Source of the DNA: Paracoccaceae bacterium
GTDB lineage: Bacteria > Pseudomonadota > Alphaproteobacteria > Rhodobacterales > Rhodobacteraceae
NCBI GenBank assembly: GCA_027489375.1
Contig: JAIXZW010000013.1
Coordinates: forward strand, 124,001-188,000
Direction of reading: 5' to 3'
Length of the DNA: 64,000 bases
The translations under genes and the position numbers were made by a program. Positions 19,300 through 29,156 of this stretch are shown in pieces. The notes beneath the pieces were generated by a model that saw only the letters and a list, made by a program, of their open reading frames with translations, had not been told where the DNA came from and did no database searches. Positions within the stretch are counted from its first letter, which is position 1. Every line of letters starts with the position of its first letter.

Positions 19300-19443
19300 T
19301 CAGGCGTTCACAAGCGCCATGAAGATCAGGATGCAGATCACCAGAACCGCACCACGCGACACGAACCACATGAAATTGTCGAAAGTTTTTTCCTGAACGC
19401 GGATGTCCATGTGTCCCGGTTTGTAATCGCTGTGATCGGCCAT
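19300..19443 (-). CDS. aa3-type cytochrome c oxidase subunit IV (small bacterial form)
   Basis: This 47-residue protein has a single C-terminal transmembrane helix (FMWFVSRGAVLVICILIFMALV) after a short charged N terminus (MADHSDYKPGHMDIRVQEKTF). It matches the small bacterial aa3 oxidase subunit IV of Paracoccus and Rhodobacter. AAGGGAA precedes ATG 19443. The oxidase core genes are not here, which is common because this subunit is often encoded apart. Confidence 0.9.
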   Translation of the reverse strand: MADHSDYKPGHMDIRVQEKTFDNFMWFVSRGAVLVICILIFMALVNA

Positions 19444-19532
19444 GACGGTTCCCTTCCGTATCGTTTTGCCGCGACATAGCCGATTCACGCCGCCCTGTCA
19501 CGCCTGCATTGCCCGCCGCGACCTTTGGCCCC

Positions 19533-20057
19533 TCAGGCCGAAGCGTCGCCCGACTCGCCCCCTGCCCATTGCTGCATCATGTTGAAGCCGATTCGACGCG
19601 GTGGTTCCGACGGGCTTTCCTTCGGCACCGCCCGCAGGATGACGTTGAGCTGGCTGACATGCTGGATCATCTGCGTCTTCAGCCCGTCCTCGTCCCGCCC
19701 GTAAAAGGTGACAAGGTCGGGTTCGAAATAGCCCACCCCTTCGATCTGCAAGACGCCGCCCGCGCCGCCGGTAAATCCCATCGCCACCTCTTGCGTGGCA
19801 TCGAGCTGCGCTTCGAAGTTCTGGATATAGAGGATCAGCCGGTCATAGGCCCATTCGGCGGGGCTTTTCTGCCGCACCGATCTCTTCGACATGGTCTGCG
19901 GCAGGGGTGCGTTTTCCACCGTCACGGCATTGTCGGGGTCGCAATGCACCGCCCGCGCGCGCGGCGCTTTGGCCCCCTCGGCCTCGGCCCTTTGCCTGGC
20001 CGTATCCTTGACAGCCGATTTTGCTGCCGTCTTCGCCGCCGCCTTCTTGCCCGTCAT
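19533..20057 (-). CDS. DUF6173 family protein
   Basis: The 174-residue protein has a Lys/Ala-rich basic N terminus (KKAAAKTAAKSAVKDTARQ) and then a conserved core with SPAEWAYDRLILYIQNFEAQLD, VAMGFTGGAGGVLQIEGVGYF and QLNVILRAVPK, which I associate with DUF6173. Function is unknown. The start ATG overlaps the stop of the MBL hydrolase gene by one base (TGATG) and is preceded by GGAGGACC, so it is the third gene of a coupled acyl-CoA dehydrogenase/MBL/DUF6173 string. Confidence 0.78.
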   Translation of the reverse strand: MTGKKAAAKTAAKSAVKDTARQRAEAEGAKAPRARAVHCDPDNAVTVENAPLPQTMSKRSVRQKSPAEWAYDRLILYIQNFEAQLDATQEVAMGFTGGAGGVLQIEGVGYFEPDLVTFYGRDEDGLKTQMIQHVSQLNVILRAVPKESPSEPPRRIGFNMMQQWAGGESGDASA

Positions 20058-21076
20058 CAAAGGTCCTCCGCCCGCCACAGAAACGCACCATCCGGCGAAA
20101 GGCTGCGTCTGACCAGCCCGCGCCGCATGAGACAATTGAGGTGGGCCACCGCCTCGACCAGCGCAAGCCCCGCCTCGGCCCCGCCGGTCTCGCGCTTGAA
20201 GAGCGGCAGGAAGCAGTCTGCCGCACTGTGCGGTTCGCGCAGATGGTCCATCAGACGCTCCAACGCACCCTCGTGGTTCTCGATCATCTGCACAAGGCGG
20301 AAGGGCAGGCCGGTAAAGGGCAGCTTGTGGCCGGGAAGGATCAGGTCATCGTCGCGCGCCATGCTCTGGAAGCGGCGGCAACTGGCGAGCCATTCGGTCA
20401 GGGGGTCGGCATCCGGCTCGGTCGGGTAAACCCCGATATTGGCCGAAATCCCCGGCAACAACTGGTCGCCGCCGATCACGATGCCGCCCGACCACAGCGT
20501 TGCATGTTCCGGCGCGTGACCGTCGCCGCAACGCACCAGCCAGTCGCGCCCGCCCGCCGTGATGCGGTCGCCCTCCTTGATCCGCGTGAAGCCAAGCGGC
20601 AAGGGGTCCACCACATCGCAGAAATTGAACGGCCGCTCTGCCGCCCGCTTTGCCAGTTCCGCCGCCGGAACCCCTGCCTTTCGCTGCCAGTCAAGCGCCG
20701 CGGCCGAAAGCACCGCCTGCTCGTCCAGCACCAGCATCCGCGCGTAAAGCCAGCTCGTGCGCGTCGTCACCAGCTCGGCCCCCCGCGACTGGAACCATCC
20801 GGCAAGGCCGATGTGGTCGGGGTGGTAATGCGTCACGATCACCCGCCGCACGGGCCGCCCCGCCAGCGGACCCGCCATCAGCGCTTCCCAGATCGCCTTG
20901 CCACGGCGCGAGGAGAAGCCGGTGTCGATCACCGTCCAGCCATCGCCATCGTCCAGCGCAAAGACGTTCACATGGTTCAGCGCCATCGGCAGCGGCAGGC
21001 GCAGCCACAGGATGCCCTCGGCCACCTCGACCGCCGCGCCTTCGGGCGGAATGTCCTCGAACGGATGCCGGATCAC
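20057..21076 (-). CDS. MBL-fold metallo-hydrolase
   Basis: The 339-residue protein has the metallo-beta-lactamase metal site VTHYHPDHIGLAG (H-x-H-x-D-H), further ligands in RCGDGHAPEHATLW and the histidine in LILPGHKLPFTG. The C-terminal winged-helix-like region (VEAVAHLNCLMRRGLVRR) resembles the LACTB2 type. The likely start is GTG 21076, overlapping the acyl-CoA dehydrogenase stop by four bases; the longer frame into that gene has no support. Coupling suggests thioester or fatty-acyl metabolism. The substrate is unknown. Confidence 0.88.
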   Translation of the reverse strand: MIRHPFEDIPPEGAAVEVAEGILWLRLPLPMALNHVNVFALDDGDGWTVIDTGFSSRRGKAIWEALMAGPLAGRPVRRVIVTHYHPDHIGLAGWFQSRGAELVTTRTSWLYARMLVLDEQAVLSAAALDWQRKAGVPAAELAKRAAERPFNFCDVVDPLPLGFTRIKEGDRITAGGRDWLVRCGDGHAPEHATLWSGGIVIGGDQLLPGISANIGVYPTEPDADPLTEWLASCRRFQSMARDDDLILPGHKLPFTGLPFRLVQMIENHEGALERLMDHLREPHSAADCFLPLFKRETGGAEAGLALVEAVAHLNCLMRRGLVRRSLSPDGAFLWRAEDL

Positions 21077-22734
21077 GGCGTCACCGCGTAAAGGTCCGAA
21101 GCGCCCATCCCCGCCTGCGCCACCAATCCCGACACCTCGGCCAGACCCCGCCCGATTGCCACCCGCGCCAGCGGCAAGCGCCCCGCATCCGCCCGTGCCG
21201 CCCGTGCGTGGAACATCGCCCCCAGCACCAGCGCAAAGGCCCGCAGATAGGCCACCGCGCCCGCCTGACGGTCCACCATCTCCATCCCCAGCAACGCCTG
21301 CGTCACCGCCCGCACCTCTTGCGCCGCGGCACGCAGGCGGGGCCACTCCGCCGCCTCGGCCTCGACCTCGTCCAGCAGGGCAAAGGCCACCGCCCCGCCA
21401 TCGGCCAGCTTGCGCCCGACAAGGTCCATCGCCTGAATCCCGTTGGTGCCTTCGTAAATCCGCGTCACCCGCACATCGCGCAGCAATTGCGCGATGCCCG
21501 TATCCTCGATGAACCCCGCTCCGCCATGCACCTGCACCGCCATATCGGCCACGCTGCTTCCCGCATCGGTGCCGAAGGCCTTGGCGATGGGGGTCAGGAA
21601 AGCCGCCCGCGCTGCCCAGTCCGCCGCACCCGTGGCCTGCGCCATGTCCCCCGCCACGGCGCAGGAAAGTGCAAGCGAACGCGCCGAAAACACCTCGGCC
21701 CGCATCTCGGCCAGCATCCGCCGCACATCGGCATGACCCATGATCGTGGCCTCGCCCACCGGAGTCCGCCCCTGCACCCGTGTGGCCGCATAGGCCGTGG
21801 CCGCCTGCAAGGCCGCCTCTGCAATCCCCACTCCCTGCACGCCAACACCCAGCCGCGCGTTGTTCATCATGGTGAACATCGCCGCCATGCCCTTATGCGG
21901 CGCACCGACCAGCCAGCCCTTGGCCCCCGCGAAGTCCATCACGCAGGTGGGCGAAGCGTGCAGTCCCAGCTTATGCTCCATCCCGACCACCGACACCGCG
22001 TTGCGCTTGCCCGGTTGGCCCGCCGCACCGGGCAGGAACTTCGGCACGAGGAACAGGCTGATCCCGCCCGTTCCCGCCCCGCTATCGGGAAGCCGCGCAA
22101 GGACCAGATGGCAGATGTTCGCCATGAACCCCGCATCGCCCCATGTGATATAGATTTTCTGCCCCGTCACCGCGTAGGTCCCGTCCTCCAGCGGCTCGGC
22201 CCGACAGCGCAGCGCCCCCACATCCGACCCCGCCTGCGGTTCGGTCAGGTTCATCGTCCCGCTCCATTCGCCCGAAACGAGCTTGGGCAGATAAAGCGTC
22301 TTGATCGCGTCCGAAGCATGATGCTCCAGCGCCTCGATCTGGCCCTGCGTCAGAAGCGGGTTGAGTTGCAGTGCAAGGCACGCCCCCGAAAACATCTCGT
22401 TCACCGCGGTCGTCACCGCCATCGGCAGACCCATCCCGCCATAGGCCTCGGGCGCTGACATCCCGATCCAGCCGCCCGCCGCAATGGCGCGATAGGCTTC
22501 GGCAAAGCCCTCCGTGCAGCGCACCACCCCGTTTTCCAGCCGCGCCCCGTCGCGGTCGCCCGCACGGTTCAGCGGGGCCAGAACCCCTTCCGCCAGCCGC
22601 CCCGCCTCGGCCAGAATCGCCGCGACCGTGGCCGATCCCGCCGCCGCGAAGCGGTCGGTCGCCGCCACCTGCGGCAGACCCGCGACCCGCTCGAGCACGA
22701 ATTGGAGTTCGGCCAAGGGCGCACGGTATCTCAT
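21073..22734 (-). CDS. Acyl-CoA dehydrogenase (large C-terminally extended form)
   Basis: This 553-residue flavoenzyme oxidises acyl-CoA to enoyl-CoA, passing electrons to ETF. The FAD/substrate segment TMNLTEPQAGSDVGAL, the YAVTGQKIYITWGDAGF strand and RIYEGTNGIQAMDLVGRKL are typical of the longer class with an acyl-CoA dehydrogenase C-terminal extension. GAGG precedes ATG 22734. It heads the string with the MBL hydrolase and DUF6173. The ETF-ubiquinone oxidoreductase at 25.6 kb provides the downstream electron route. Confidence 0.92.
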   Translation of the reverse strand: MRYRAPLAELQFVLERVAGLPQVAATDRFAAAGSATVAAILAEAGRLAEGVLAPLNRAGDRDGARLENGVVRCTEGFAEAYRAIAAGGWIGMSAPEAYGGMGLPMAVTTAVNEMFSGACLALQLNPLLTQGQIEALEHHASDAIKTLYLPKLVSGEWSGTMNLTEPQAGSDVGALRCRAEPLEDGTYAVTGQKIYITWGDAGFMANICHLVLARLPDSGAGTGGISLFLVPKFLPGAAGQPGKRNAVSVVGMEHKLGLHASPTCVMDFAGAKGWLVGAPHKGMAAMFTMMNNARLGVGVQGVGIAEAALQAATAYAATRVQGRTPVGEATIMGHADVRRMLAEMRAEVFSARSLALSCAVAGDMAQATGAADWAARAAFLTPIAKAFGTDAGSSVADMAVQVHGGAGFIEDTGIAQLLRDVRVTRIYEGTNGIQAMDLVGRKLADGGAVAFALLDEVEAEAAEWPRLRAAAQEVRAVTQALLGMEMVDRQAGAVAYLRAFALVLGAMFHARAARADAGRLPLARVAIGRGLAEVSGLVAQAGMGASDLYAVTP

Positions 22735-22831
22735 CGGGAAACCTCGTCTCGCTTGTGCTGCGGGGGGCACAGGGCTAATGCGGGGGGCAACTTACCCCAA
22801 GGCCCGACCGCCACAACCCCAACCTCGCGTC

Positions 22832-23776
22832 ATGACCGAAACGCTGCTTGCCTCTCCGCCCGGACTGATCCGCGCCGCAGATATCCTGCGGGCTGGCGGG
22901 CTGGTCGCCTTTCCGACCGAAACGGTCTACGGGCTGGGCGGCGATGCGCGGTCCGACCACGCGGTCGCCCGCATCTTCGATGCCAAGGGGCGGCCCCGCT
23001 TCAACCCGCTGATCGTGCATGTCCCCGACCTTGCCACCGCGCGCCGCTACGCGCAGTTCGACGCCCGCGCCGAAGCCATCGCCGCCGCCTTCTGGCCCGG
23101 CCCGCTGACGCTGGTGCTGCCGCTGCGCGAGGATTCGGGTCTGTCCCCGCTCGTCACCGCAGGGCTCGACACCGTGGCGATCCGCGTGCCGGCCCACGGC
23201 GCCGCCCGCGCCCTGCTTGCCGCCTTCGACGGCCCGCTTGCGGCCCCCTCGGCCAACCCGTCGGGCAAGGTCTCGCCCACCCGCGCCGACCATGTGGCCG
23301 CAGGGCTGACCGGACGGATCGACGCGATCGTGAACGGCGGTGCCTGCGCCGTCGGTGTGGAATCCACCATCCTCGGCCTTGTGGGCGAGCCGCGCCTCCT
23401 CCGCCCCGGCGGCATCCCGACCGAGGCGCTGGAAGCCGCCCTTGGCCACCCGCTCGCCACCGGTGGCAGCGCCGAAAAGCCCAGCGCGCCGGGCCAGCTT
23501 GCCAGCCACTACGCCCCCACCGCCACCCTGCGCTTGAACGTCACCGAACCGAAACAGGGCGAGACTTGGGTCGGCTTCGGCCCCTGCAACGGCGCCGCCC
23601 TGTCGCTCTCGCCCGCAGGTGATCTGGTCGAAGCCGCCGCGAACCTGTTCCACATCCTGCGCGAAGCGGATCGCATCGCGGGCCCCGCAGGCATCGCCTT
23701 TGCCCCCGTTCCAAACACGGGCCTTGGCCGCGCCATCAACGACCGCCTGACCCGCGCCGCCGCCCCCAGACCGTAG
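22832..23776 (+). CDS. L-threonylcarbamoyladenylate synthase, Sua5 type
   Basis: The enzyme makes threonylcarbamoyl-AMP from threonine, bicarbonate and ATP for the t6A37 modification of ANN-decoding tRNAs. The 314-residue product has the YrdC domain (GGLVAFPTETVYGLGGDA, FNPLIVHV, SANPSGKVSPT, VESTI) plus the C-terminal Sua5 extension joined by PSAPGQLASHYAP, distinguishing it from short TsaC. ATG 22832 gives the conventional N terminus, although the upstream ribosome site is weak. It ends at a perfect 22-bp palindrome. Confidence 0.93.
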   Translation: MTETLLASPPGLIRAADILRAGGLVAFPTETVYGLGGDARSDHAVARIFDAKGRPRFNPLIVHVPDLATARRYAQFDARAEAIAAAFWPGPLTLVLPLREDSGLSPLVTAGLDTVAIRVPAHGAARALLAAFDGPLAAPSANPSGKVSPTRADHVAAGLTGRIDAIVNGGACAVGVESTILGLVGEPRLLRPGGIPTEALEAALGHPLATGGSAEKPSAPGQLASHYAPTATLRLNVTEPKQGETWVGFGPCNGAALSLSPAGDLVEAAANLFHILREADRIAGPAGIAFAPVPNTGLGRAINDRLTRAAAPRP

Positions 23777-23777
23777 C

Positions 23778-23799
23778 CAAATCCGTTCGAACGGATTTG
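23778..23799. repeat. Perfect 22-bp palindrome in a convergent gap
   Basis: CAAATCCGTTC and GAACGGATTTG are exact reverse complements centred on TTCGAA. It lies 2 bases after the Sua5 stop and 10 bases before the end of the converging membrane-protein gene, so it probably acts as a bidirectional terminator. A related TTCGAA-centred palindrome occurs at 33259-33282. Confidence 0.7.
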
Positions 23800-23808
23800 C
23801 GCCAAGCC

Positions 23809-24825
23809 TCAGTCGAAGGTCCCCGTCACCCGCCCGAACAGCATGAAGGCCCGCGCCGTGCGCGTGTCGCCCAGTTCCGCCAGATCGGAATCCGAAGCGT
23901 TGGGTTCGACCTCCTGGAACACCTTGTCAAAGGTCCGCAGGAAATGATGCGCCGCATCGCGGAAAACGGGATCCTCGCGCATCCGCCCCGCCGTCAGCGC
24001 CAGCGCCGAACGGTCGCGGATACCGCCAAGGCCCGCAATCGCGCGCCCCCGCTCGCCGGTGGCGAACTTGCGCCACAACTCGGGTCGCGCCCGCTCGGGG
24101 CGCAGGTCGTCCATGTAGATGCGATCCTGCGACAGAAGCGTCAGCACGTCCTGCGCCGAACGCACCAGTTTCGCCACGTTGCGGTCCTCAAGCGCCAGAC
24201 GCAGGGCGCGGAAACCCTCTTTGTCGTCCGGCCCTTCGGGAAAGTTCATCGCACGGATGAAATCGGCAATCGCCAAAGGCGGGCGCAGCGCATCGGCGGG
24301 CGTGCCAAGCGCCAGCGTCGGCTCGTCATCCTGCGACGGTTTCGGCGCGACCAGTGCCGCCTTGCGGTCCGCCGAAGGCACGGTCAAAGACCCGTCCCGC
24401 CGCGTCTGGAACGAGGCGAGCGCAACCCCCGCCTCTTTCGTCACCGCCGCGATCTCGTCCAGCTTCTGTTCCACGACCGGCTTGATCGACGCCGCCGATT
24501 GCTGCCCCACCAGATAGGCGTTGCGCATCGCATCCACCGTGGCCTGCAACCGCGCCGCTTCCGCCCGCAGCACCCGAACCGACCGCAGCGTCGTCACCGC
24601 CGCCCAGATCAGCGCGAGCGGCAGGAAGACGACCAGCAGCGTCATCACCAGACCCAGCAACCCCGCCCCGTCGGCAGGCGGCGACACCAGCGCATAGGCG
24701 ATCACCGCCACCACCCAGACCACCGCAAGCGAGGCTGCGACGATCTCGGTCGCGCCAAAGCCCGTCGGCTCTTCCGAGCGCAGGAATACACCGATTCCCG
24801 GTTCCGGCCTGCCTTCGTCGGTCAT
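23809..24825 (-). CDS. Unknown membrane-anchored protein with two N-terminal TM helices
   Basis: The 338-residue protein has two adjacent hydrophobic segments (IVAASLAVVWVVAVIAYAL and LLGLVMTLLVVFLPLALIWA, about residues 25-80). An Ala/Arg-rich coiled-coil stretch and a long soluble C-terminal domain without recognised motifs follow. It starts 11 bases after the greA stop on the same strand, so the two are likely cotranscribed. I recall conserved unannotated homologues in Rhodobacteraceae but no function. ATG 24825 is favoured over a GTG six bases upstream. Confidence 0.72.
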   Translation of the reverse strand: MTDEGRPEPGIGVFLRSEEPTGFGATEIVAASLAVVWVVAVIAYALVSPPADGAGLLGLVMTLLVVFLPLALIWAAVTTLRSVRVLRAEAARLQATVDAMRNAYLVGQQSAASIKPVVEQKLDEIAAVTKEAGVALASFQTRRDGSLTVPSADRKAALVAPKPSQDDEPTLALGTPADALRPPLAIADFIRAMNFPEGPDDKEGFRALRLALEDRNVAKLVRSAQDVLTLLSQDRIYMDDLRPERARPELWRKFATGERGRAIAGLGGIRDRSALALTAGRMREDPVFRDAAHHFLRTFDKVFQEVEPNASDSDLAELGDTRTARAFMLFGRVTGTFD

Positions 24826-24836
24826 GCCCACCCCCG

Positions 24837-25307
24837 TCAGATGTAACGGACGCTCAGGATCTCGTAGCTTTTCTGCCCGCCGGGGGTCTTGACCTCGACG
24901 CTGTCGCCTTCGTCCTTGCCGATCAGCGCCCGCGCCAAGGGCGAGCGGATGTTCAGAAGCCCGCGCTCGATATCCGCCTCGGCCTCGCCCACGATCTGAT
25001 AGGTCTTTTCCTCGTCGGTGTCTTCGTCGACGATGGTGACGGTCGCGCCGAACTTCACCGATCCCGACAGCTTCGACGGGTCGATCACATCGGCCAGCGA
25101 CACCAGCGCCTCAAGCTCCTTGATCCGCCCTTCGATGAAAGACTGCTTCTCGCGCGCCGCATGGTATTCGGCGTTTTCCGAAAGGTCGCCGTGCTCGCGC
25201 GCTTCCGCAATCGCGCGGATCACGGCGGGCCGCTCGACGGTCTTCAGCGTCTTCAACTCGTCATCCAGTGCGGTGAACCCCGCACGTGTCATTGCGATCT
25301 TGTCCAT
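24837..25307 (-). CDS. greA: Transcription elongation factor GreA
   Basis: GreA binds in the RNA polymerase secondary channel and stimulates cleavage of backtracked transcripts. The 156-residue protein has the N-terminal coiled coil ([20 protein letters not shown], with the tip acidic residues) and the C-terminal FKBP-like domain ending in [10 protein letters not shown]. It starts at ATG 25307 ([11 protein letters not shown]); the longer upstream frame is non-coding. It is divergent from the ETF-QO gene. Confidence 0.96.
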   Translation of the reverse strand: MDKIAMTRAGFTALDDELKTLKTVERPAVIRAIAEAREHGDLSENAEYHAAREKQSFIEGRIKELEALVSLADVIDPSKLSGSVKFGATVTIVDEDTDEEKTYQIVGEAEADIERGLLNIRSPLARALIGKDEGDSVEVKTPGGQKSYEILSVRYI

Positions 25308-25590
25308 AGGCCCCAACACAAAGCAAAAAGGAAGCCACGGCCCCGTTCGGGACAGTGGCACAGGCAGCGTTGGCAATACCTGACCCGACACCGCCTGCAA
25401 TTGCAAGGGGGCGGGTCGGGCAATTCGCACACCCCCGCCGATCGTGGCAATGGAACGCGCACCGATGACGCAATGCGACATCGCAACGCCGCGTATTGAT
25501 TGAACCACCGCGCATGATCGGTTAGGGGAGTGCGTCAGGCGGCGCAACTTTATTGCGCGGCGCGGTGGATCGGAAAGACAGGGATAGAAG
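25308..25590. other. Divergent promoter region greA / ETF-QO
   Basis: This 283-bp gap must contain promoters for both genes. I see no convincing -35/-10 pair, riboswitch or repeat. A TGGCAC near 25355 is not followed by TTGC at sigma-54 spacing. Confidence 0.5.
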
Positions 25591-27240
25591 ATGGCCGAGA
25601 TCGTCCGGGAATCGATGGAATATGATGTGGTCATCGTCGGCGCGGGGCCTGCGGGGCTTTCCGCAGCGATCCGCCTGAAACAGCTCGATGCGAACCTGTC
25701 GGTCGTCGTGCTGGAAAAAGGCTCCGAGGTCGGCGCGCATATCCTGTCGGGCGCGGTGCTCGACCCTTCGGGCCTCGACGCGCTGATCCCCGACTGGCGC
25801 GACCGCGGCGCCCCGATCAAGACCGAGGTGATTGAGGACAATTTCTTCGTCCTCGGCCCCGCCGGACAGGTCCGCATCCCGAACTGGCCGATGCCGCCCC
25901 TGATGAACAACCACGGCAATTACATCGTCTCGATGGCCAACGTCTGCCGCTGGATGGCGGGACAGGCCGAAGAGCTTGGCGTCGAAATCTTCCCCGGCAT
26001 GGCGGCAAGCGCGCTCGTCTATGAGGGCGACCGCGTGAAGGGTGTCGTCGCGGGCGAATTCGGGCGCGACCCCGAAACCGGCGAACCCGGCCCCTCCTAC
26101 GAACCGGGGATGGAGTTGCACGGCAAATACGTCTTCCTGTCCGAAGGCGTGCGCGGTTCGCTCTCGAAAGAGGTCATCGCCAGATACGACCTGTCCAAAG
26201 GCCATTGCCCGCAGAAATTCGGCCTCGGCATGAAGGAAATCTGGGAGATCGACCCCGCCAAGCACAAGCTTGGCACCGTCACCCACACGATGGGCTGGCC
26301 GCTGGGCAGCAACGCGGGCGGCGGATCGTTCATCTACCACCTTGAAAACAATCAGGTCTATGTCGGCTTCGTGGTCCACCTGAACTACGAAAACCCCTAC
26401 CTCTACCCCTACATGGAATTCCAGCGCTTCAAGCACCACCCGATGGTCGCCGAACTGCTCAAGGGGGGGAAGCGCGTGGCCTACGGTGCCCGCGCGATTT
26501 CCGAAGGCGGCTGGCAGTCGATCCCCAAGATGACCGCCCCCGGCGTGGCGCTTCTGGGCTGCTCGGCGGGTCTCGTGAACGTGCCGCGGATCAAGGGCAA
26601 CCACAACGCCATGCTCTCGGGCAAGGCCGCGGCAGAGGCCGCCTATGCCGCACTGCAAGCGGGCCGTCAGGGCGACGAACTGACCGATTACGAAGCCGAA
26701 GTGCGTGGCGGCGCGATTGGCCGCGACCTGAAAAAGGTCCGCAACGTCAAACCGCTCTGGTCGAAATACGGCCTCGTCGCCTCGCTCATGGGCGGTGGAA
26801 TCGACATGTGGACGAACACGCTGGGCTTTTCGCTCTTTGGCACCGTCAAACACGGCAAGTCCGACGCCGCCGCGACCGGCCTTGCCAAGAACCACAAGCC
26901 CATCGACTACCCCAAGCCCGATGGCAAGCTGTCCTTCGACCGGCTGACCAACGTGGCCTTCAGCTTCACCAACCATGACGAGGCGCAGCCCGCCCACCTG
27001 AAGCTCAAGGACCCCTCGGTTCCGATCGCGGTCAACCTGCCGAAATACGCCGAACCCGCACAGCGCTACTGCCCCGCAGGCGTCTACGAGGTTGTGTCGG
27101 AAGAGGGCAAAGACCCCCGCTTCGTCATCAACTTCCAGAACTGCGTCCATTGCAAAACCTGCGACATCAAGGACCCGTCGCAGAACATCAACTGGACCAC
27201 CCCGCAGGGCGGCGGCGGGCCGAACTATCCCAACATGTAA
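25591..27240 (+). CDS. Electron transfer flavoprotein-ubiquinone oxidoreductase
   Basis: ETF-QO passes electrons from reduced ETF (fed by acyl-CoA and related dehydrogenases) to membrane ubiquinone. The 549-residue protein has the FAD Rossmann motif [15 protein letters not shown] (GxGxxG at 17-22), ETF-QO-specific segments such as [20 protein letters not shown], and a C-terminal 4Fe-4S site with YCPAGVYE and [13 protein letters not shown] (four cysteines). Length is normal. It is monocistronic with a strong terminator and complements the acyl-CoA dehydrogenase at 21.1-22.7 kb. Confidence 0.97.
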   Translation: MAEIVRESMEYDVVIVGAGPAGLSAAIRLKQLDANLSVVVLEKGSEVGAHILSGAVLDPSGLDALIPDWRDRGAPIKTEVIEDNFFVLGPAGQVRIPNWPMPPLMNNHGNYIVSMANVCRWMAGQAEELGVEIFPGMAASALVYEGDRVKGVVAGEFGRDPETGEPGPSYEPGMELHGKYVFLSEGVRGSLSKEVIARYDLSKGHCPQKFGLGMKEIWEIDPAKHKLGTVTHTMGWPLGSNAGGGSFIYHLENNQVYVGFVVHLNYENPYLYPYMEFQRFKHHPMVAELLKGGKRVAYGARAISEGGWQSIPKMTAPGVALLGCSAGLVNVPRIKGNHNAMLSGKAAAEAAYAALQAGRQGDELTDYEAEVRGGAIGRDLKKVRNVKPLWSKYGLVASLMGGGIDMWTNTLGFSLFGTVKHGKSDAAATGLAKNHKPIDYPKPDGKLSFDRLTNVAFSFTNHDEAQPAHLKLKDPSVPIAVNLPKYAEPAQRYCPAGVYEVVSEEGKDPRFVINFQNCVHCKTCDIKDPSQNINWTTPQGGGGPNYPNM

Positions 27241-27285
27241 ACTACCCCCGGGAGCAGCTCTCCCAGGCCAACCGCACATTTGACA

Positions 27286-27315
27286 GGGCCACGCAGCACA
27301 GCCGTGGCCCTTTTT
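27286..27315 (+). terminator. Rho-independent terminator after the ETF-QO gene
   Basis: GGGCCACG (27286-27293) pairs perfectly with CGTGGCCC (27303-27310) and is followed by TTTTTC. Confidence 0.92.
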
Positions 27316-27443
27316 CTTGCAACCTACCCGCATTGCCCCCTGACAATTGCGAGAGCGGGCGCATTTCCGCCGCAGCCCGATTGCCTTGGCCCCCCGCCCC
27401 GTCTAGCCTGCCTGCCAAGCCGCAAGACCCAATCGGAATCGCC

Positions 27444-29156
27444 ATGTCCCTTCGCCTCGCCCGCCCCGTCCTCGCGCTGATGTTGGCGGCTTTTGCCATG
27501 CCCGTACTGGCACAAGACACACCGCAGGGCGAAGATGCGGGTGCCTACCTTGCGGCACGGGTCGCCGCGACGGAAAGCGACTACCGCGAAGCTGCGACGT
27601 GGTATGACAGGCTTTTACTGAGCGCCCCGAACGATCCGGCCCTACTTGACGGGGCCGTCCTGTCGAACATGGGGCTGGGCGACATTCCAAAGGCCGCAGC
27701 GCTTTCCGACAGGCTCGTGAAGACGGGCGGAAACTCGCAGATCGCATGGATCGCCCTGATCGCCGACAAAGCACAGCGTCAAGATTACAAGGGCATCCTT
27801 GCCGACCAAAAGGCAGGTAGAAGCGCCGGAAAACTTGTCGATGGACTTGTCTCGGCGTGGTCGGCATTGGGTAACGGCGACATGACGGATGCCCTCGCGG
27901 CCTTTGACGCCTTGGCAAAGACCCAGGGGCTTGAAGCCTTTGGCCTTTATCACAAGGCGCTTGCCCTCGCCTCGGCAGGGGATTTCGAAGGTGCCGACGC
28001 CATCCTGTCCGGCGCGAATGCAGGACCGATCGCGCTGATGCGTCGCGGGGTAATCGCGCATGCACAGGTCCTGTCACAACTGGAACGCAATGCCGATGCC
28101 CTCGCCGTGTTGGACCGCAATTTCAGCACCGAAGCAGATCCGCAGATCGACGCGCTGCGCAGCCGTCTGAAAGCGGGCGAAGTGCTTGCCTTCGACACAG
28201 TTACCAACGCGCGCGACGGCATCGCCGAAGTGTTCTTCACACTCGCCGCCGCCCTACGGGGCGAGGCGGATGACGGCTACACCCTCGTCTACACGCGGGT
28301 CACGGGCTACCTGCGCCCGGACCACAGCGAAGCGCTGCTGCTTTCGGCGGGCTTGCTGGAGTCGCTTGGCCAGCCCGCTCTGGCCGGCGAAACCTACGCG
28401 CTGATCCCTGCGGACAGCCCCGCCTATCATGTCGCGGAAATCGGTCGTGCCGAAACCTTGCTTGCGCAAGAAAAGCCCGATGCCGCAATCGAGGTGCTCC
28501 AAGCCCTTGCCCGCAGCCATGCAAACCTTGTGACGGTGCAGACCGCCCTTGGCGACACGTTGCGACGGCAAGAGCGCTTTGCCGACGCGATCCCCGCCTA
28601 TGACGCCGCGATCAAGCTGGTCGGCACGCCCGAGCGCCGCCACTGGGGCCTGTTCTACGCCCGCGGCATCTGCCACGAGCGGATCGGTCAGTTCAAGGAA
28701 TTCGAAGCCGACCTGCGCAAGTCGCTTGAGCTGGAACCCGACCAACCGCAGGTGCTCAACTACCTCGGCTACAGCTTCGTGGATCGGGGCGAAAACCTTG
28801 ATGAAGCGATGAAGATGATCAAGACGGCCGTGCGGAAACAGCCAGACGCGGGCTATATCATCGACAGCCTCGCATGGGCCTATTTCCGGCTTGGCAAATA
28901 CGAAGAGGCGGTCGAGCCAATGGAGAAGGCCTCGCTCCTCGAACCGGTCGACCCCATCGTCACCGACCACTTGGGCGATGTCTACTGGGCCGTGGGCCGC
29001 CAGCGCGAGGCGCGCTTTCAATGGCACCGCGCCCTGTCCTTCGACCCCGAGGAAAAGGACGCAATCCGCATCCGCGCCAAGCTGGAAAAGGGCCTCGACG
29101 CCGTTCTGGCGGAAGAGGGCGCGAAGCCTCTGACCGACACGGCGGATGGCAACTGA
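27444..29156 (+). CDS. Exported tetratricopeptide-repeat protein
   Basis: The 570-residue protein has a signal peptide ([20 protein letters not shown]) and then TPR-like helical pairs throughout. The clearest repeats are near the C terminus, e.g. [40 protein letters not shown] and [23 protein letters not shown] proteins of this type are periplasmic or outer-membrane-associated scaffolds; the partner is unknown. Its end overlaps the ispE start by 11 bases. ATG 27444 opens the signal peptide; the long upstream in-frame extension crosses the terminator and is rejected. Confidence 0.88.
   Translation: MSLRLARPVLALMLAAFAMPVLAQDTPQGEDAGAYLAARVAATESDYREAATWYDRLLLSAPNDPALLDGAVLSNMGLGDIPKAAALSDRLVKTGGNSQIAWIALIADKAQRQDYKGILADQKAGRSAGKLVDGLVSAWSALGNGDMTDALAAFDALAKTQGLEAFGLYHKALALASAGDFEGADAILSGANAGPIALMRRGVIAHAQVLSQLERNADALAVLDRNFSTEADPQIDALRSRLKAGEVLAFDTVTNARDGIAEVFFTLAAALRGEADDGYTLVYTRVTGYLRPDHSEALLLSAGLLESLGQPALAGETYALIPADSPAYHVAEIGRAETLLAQEKPDAAIEVLQALARSHANLVTVQTALGDTLRRQERFADAIPAYDAAIKLVGTPERRHWGLFYARGICHERIGQFKEFEADLRKSLELEPDQPQVLNYLGYSFVDRGENLDEAMKMIKTAVRKQPDAGYIIDSLAWAYFRLGKYEEAVEPMEKASLLEPVDPIVTDHLGDVYWAVGRQREARFQWHRALSFDPEEKDAIRIRAKLEKGLDAVLAEEGAKPLTDTADGN

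Noticed and set aside
25350..25380. TGGCAC resembling a sigma-54 -24 element before the ETF-QO gene
   Set aside because: There is no TTGC at the required spacing.
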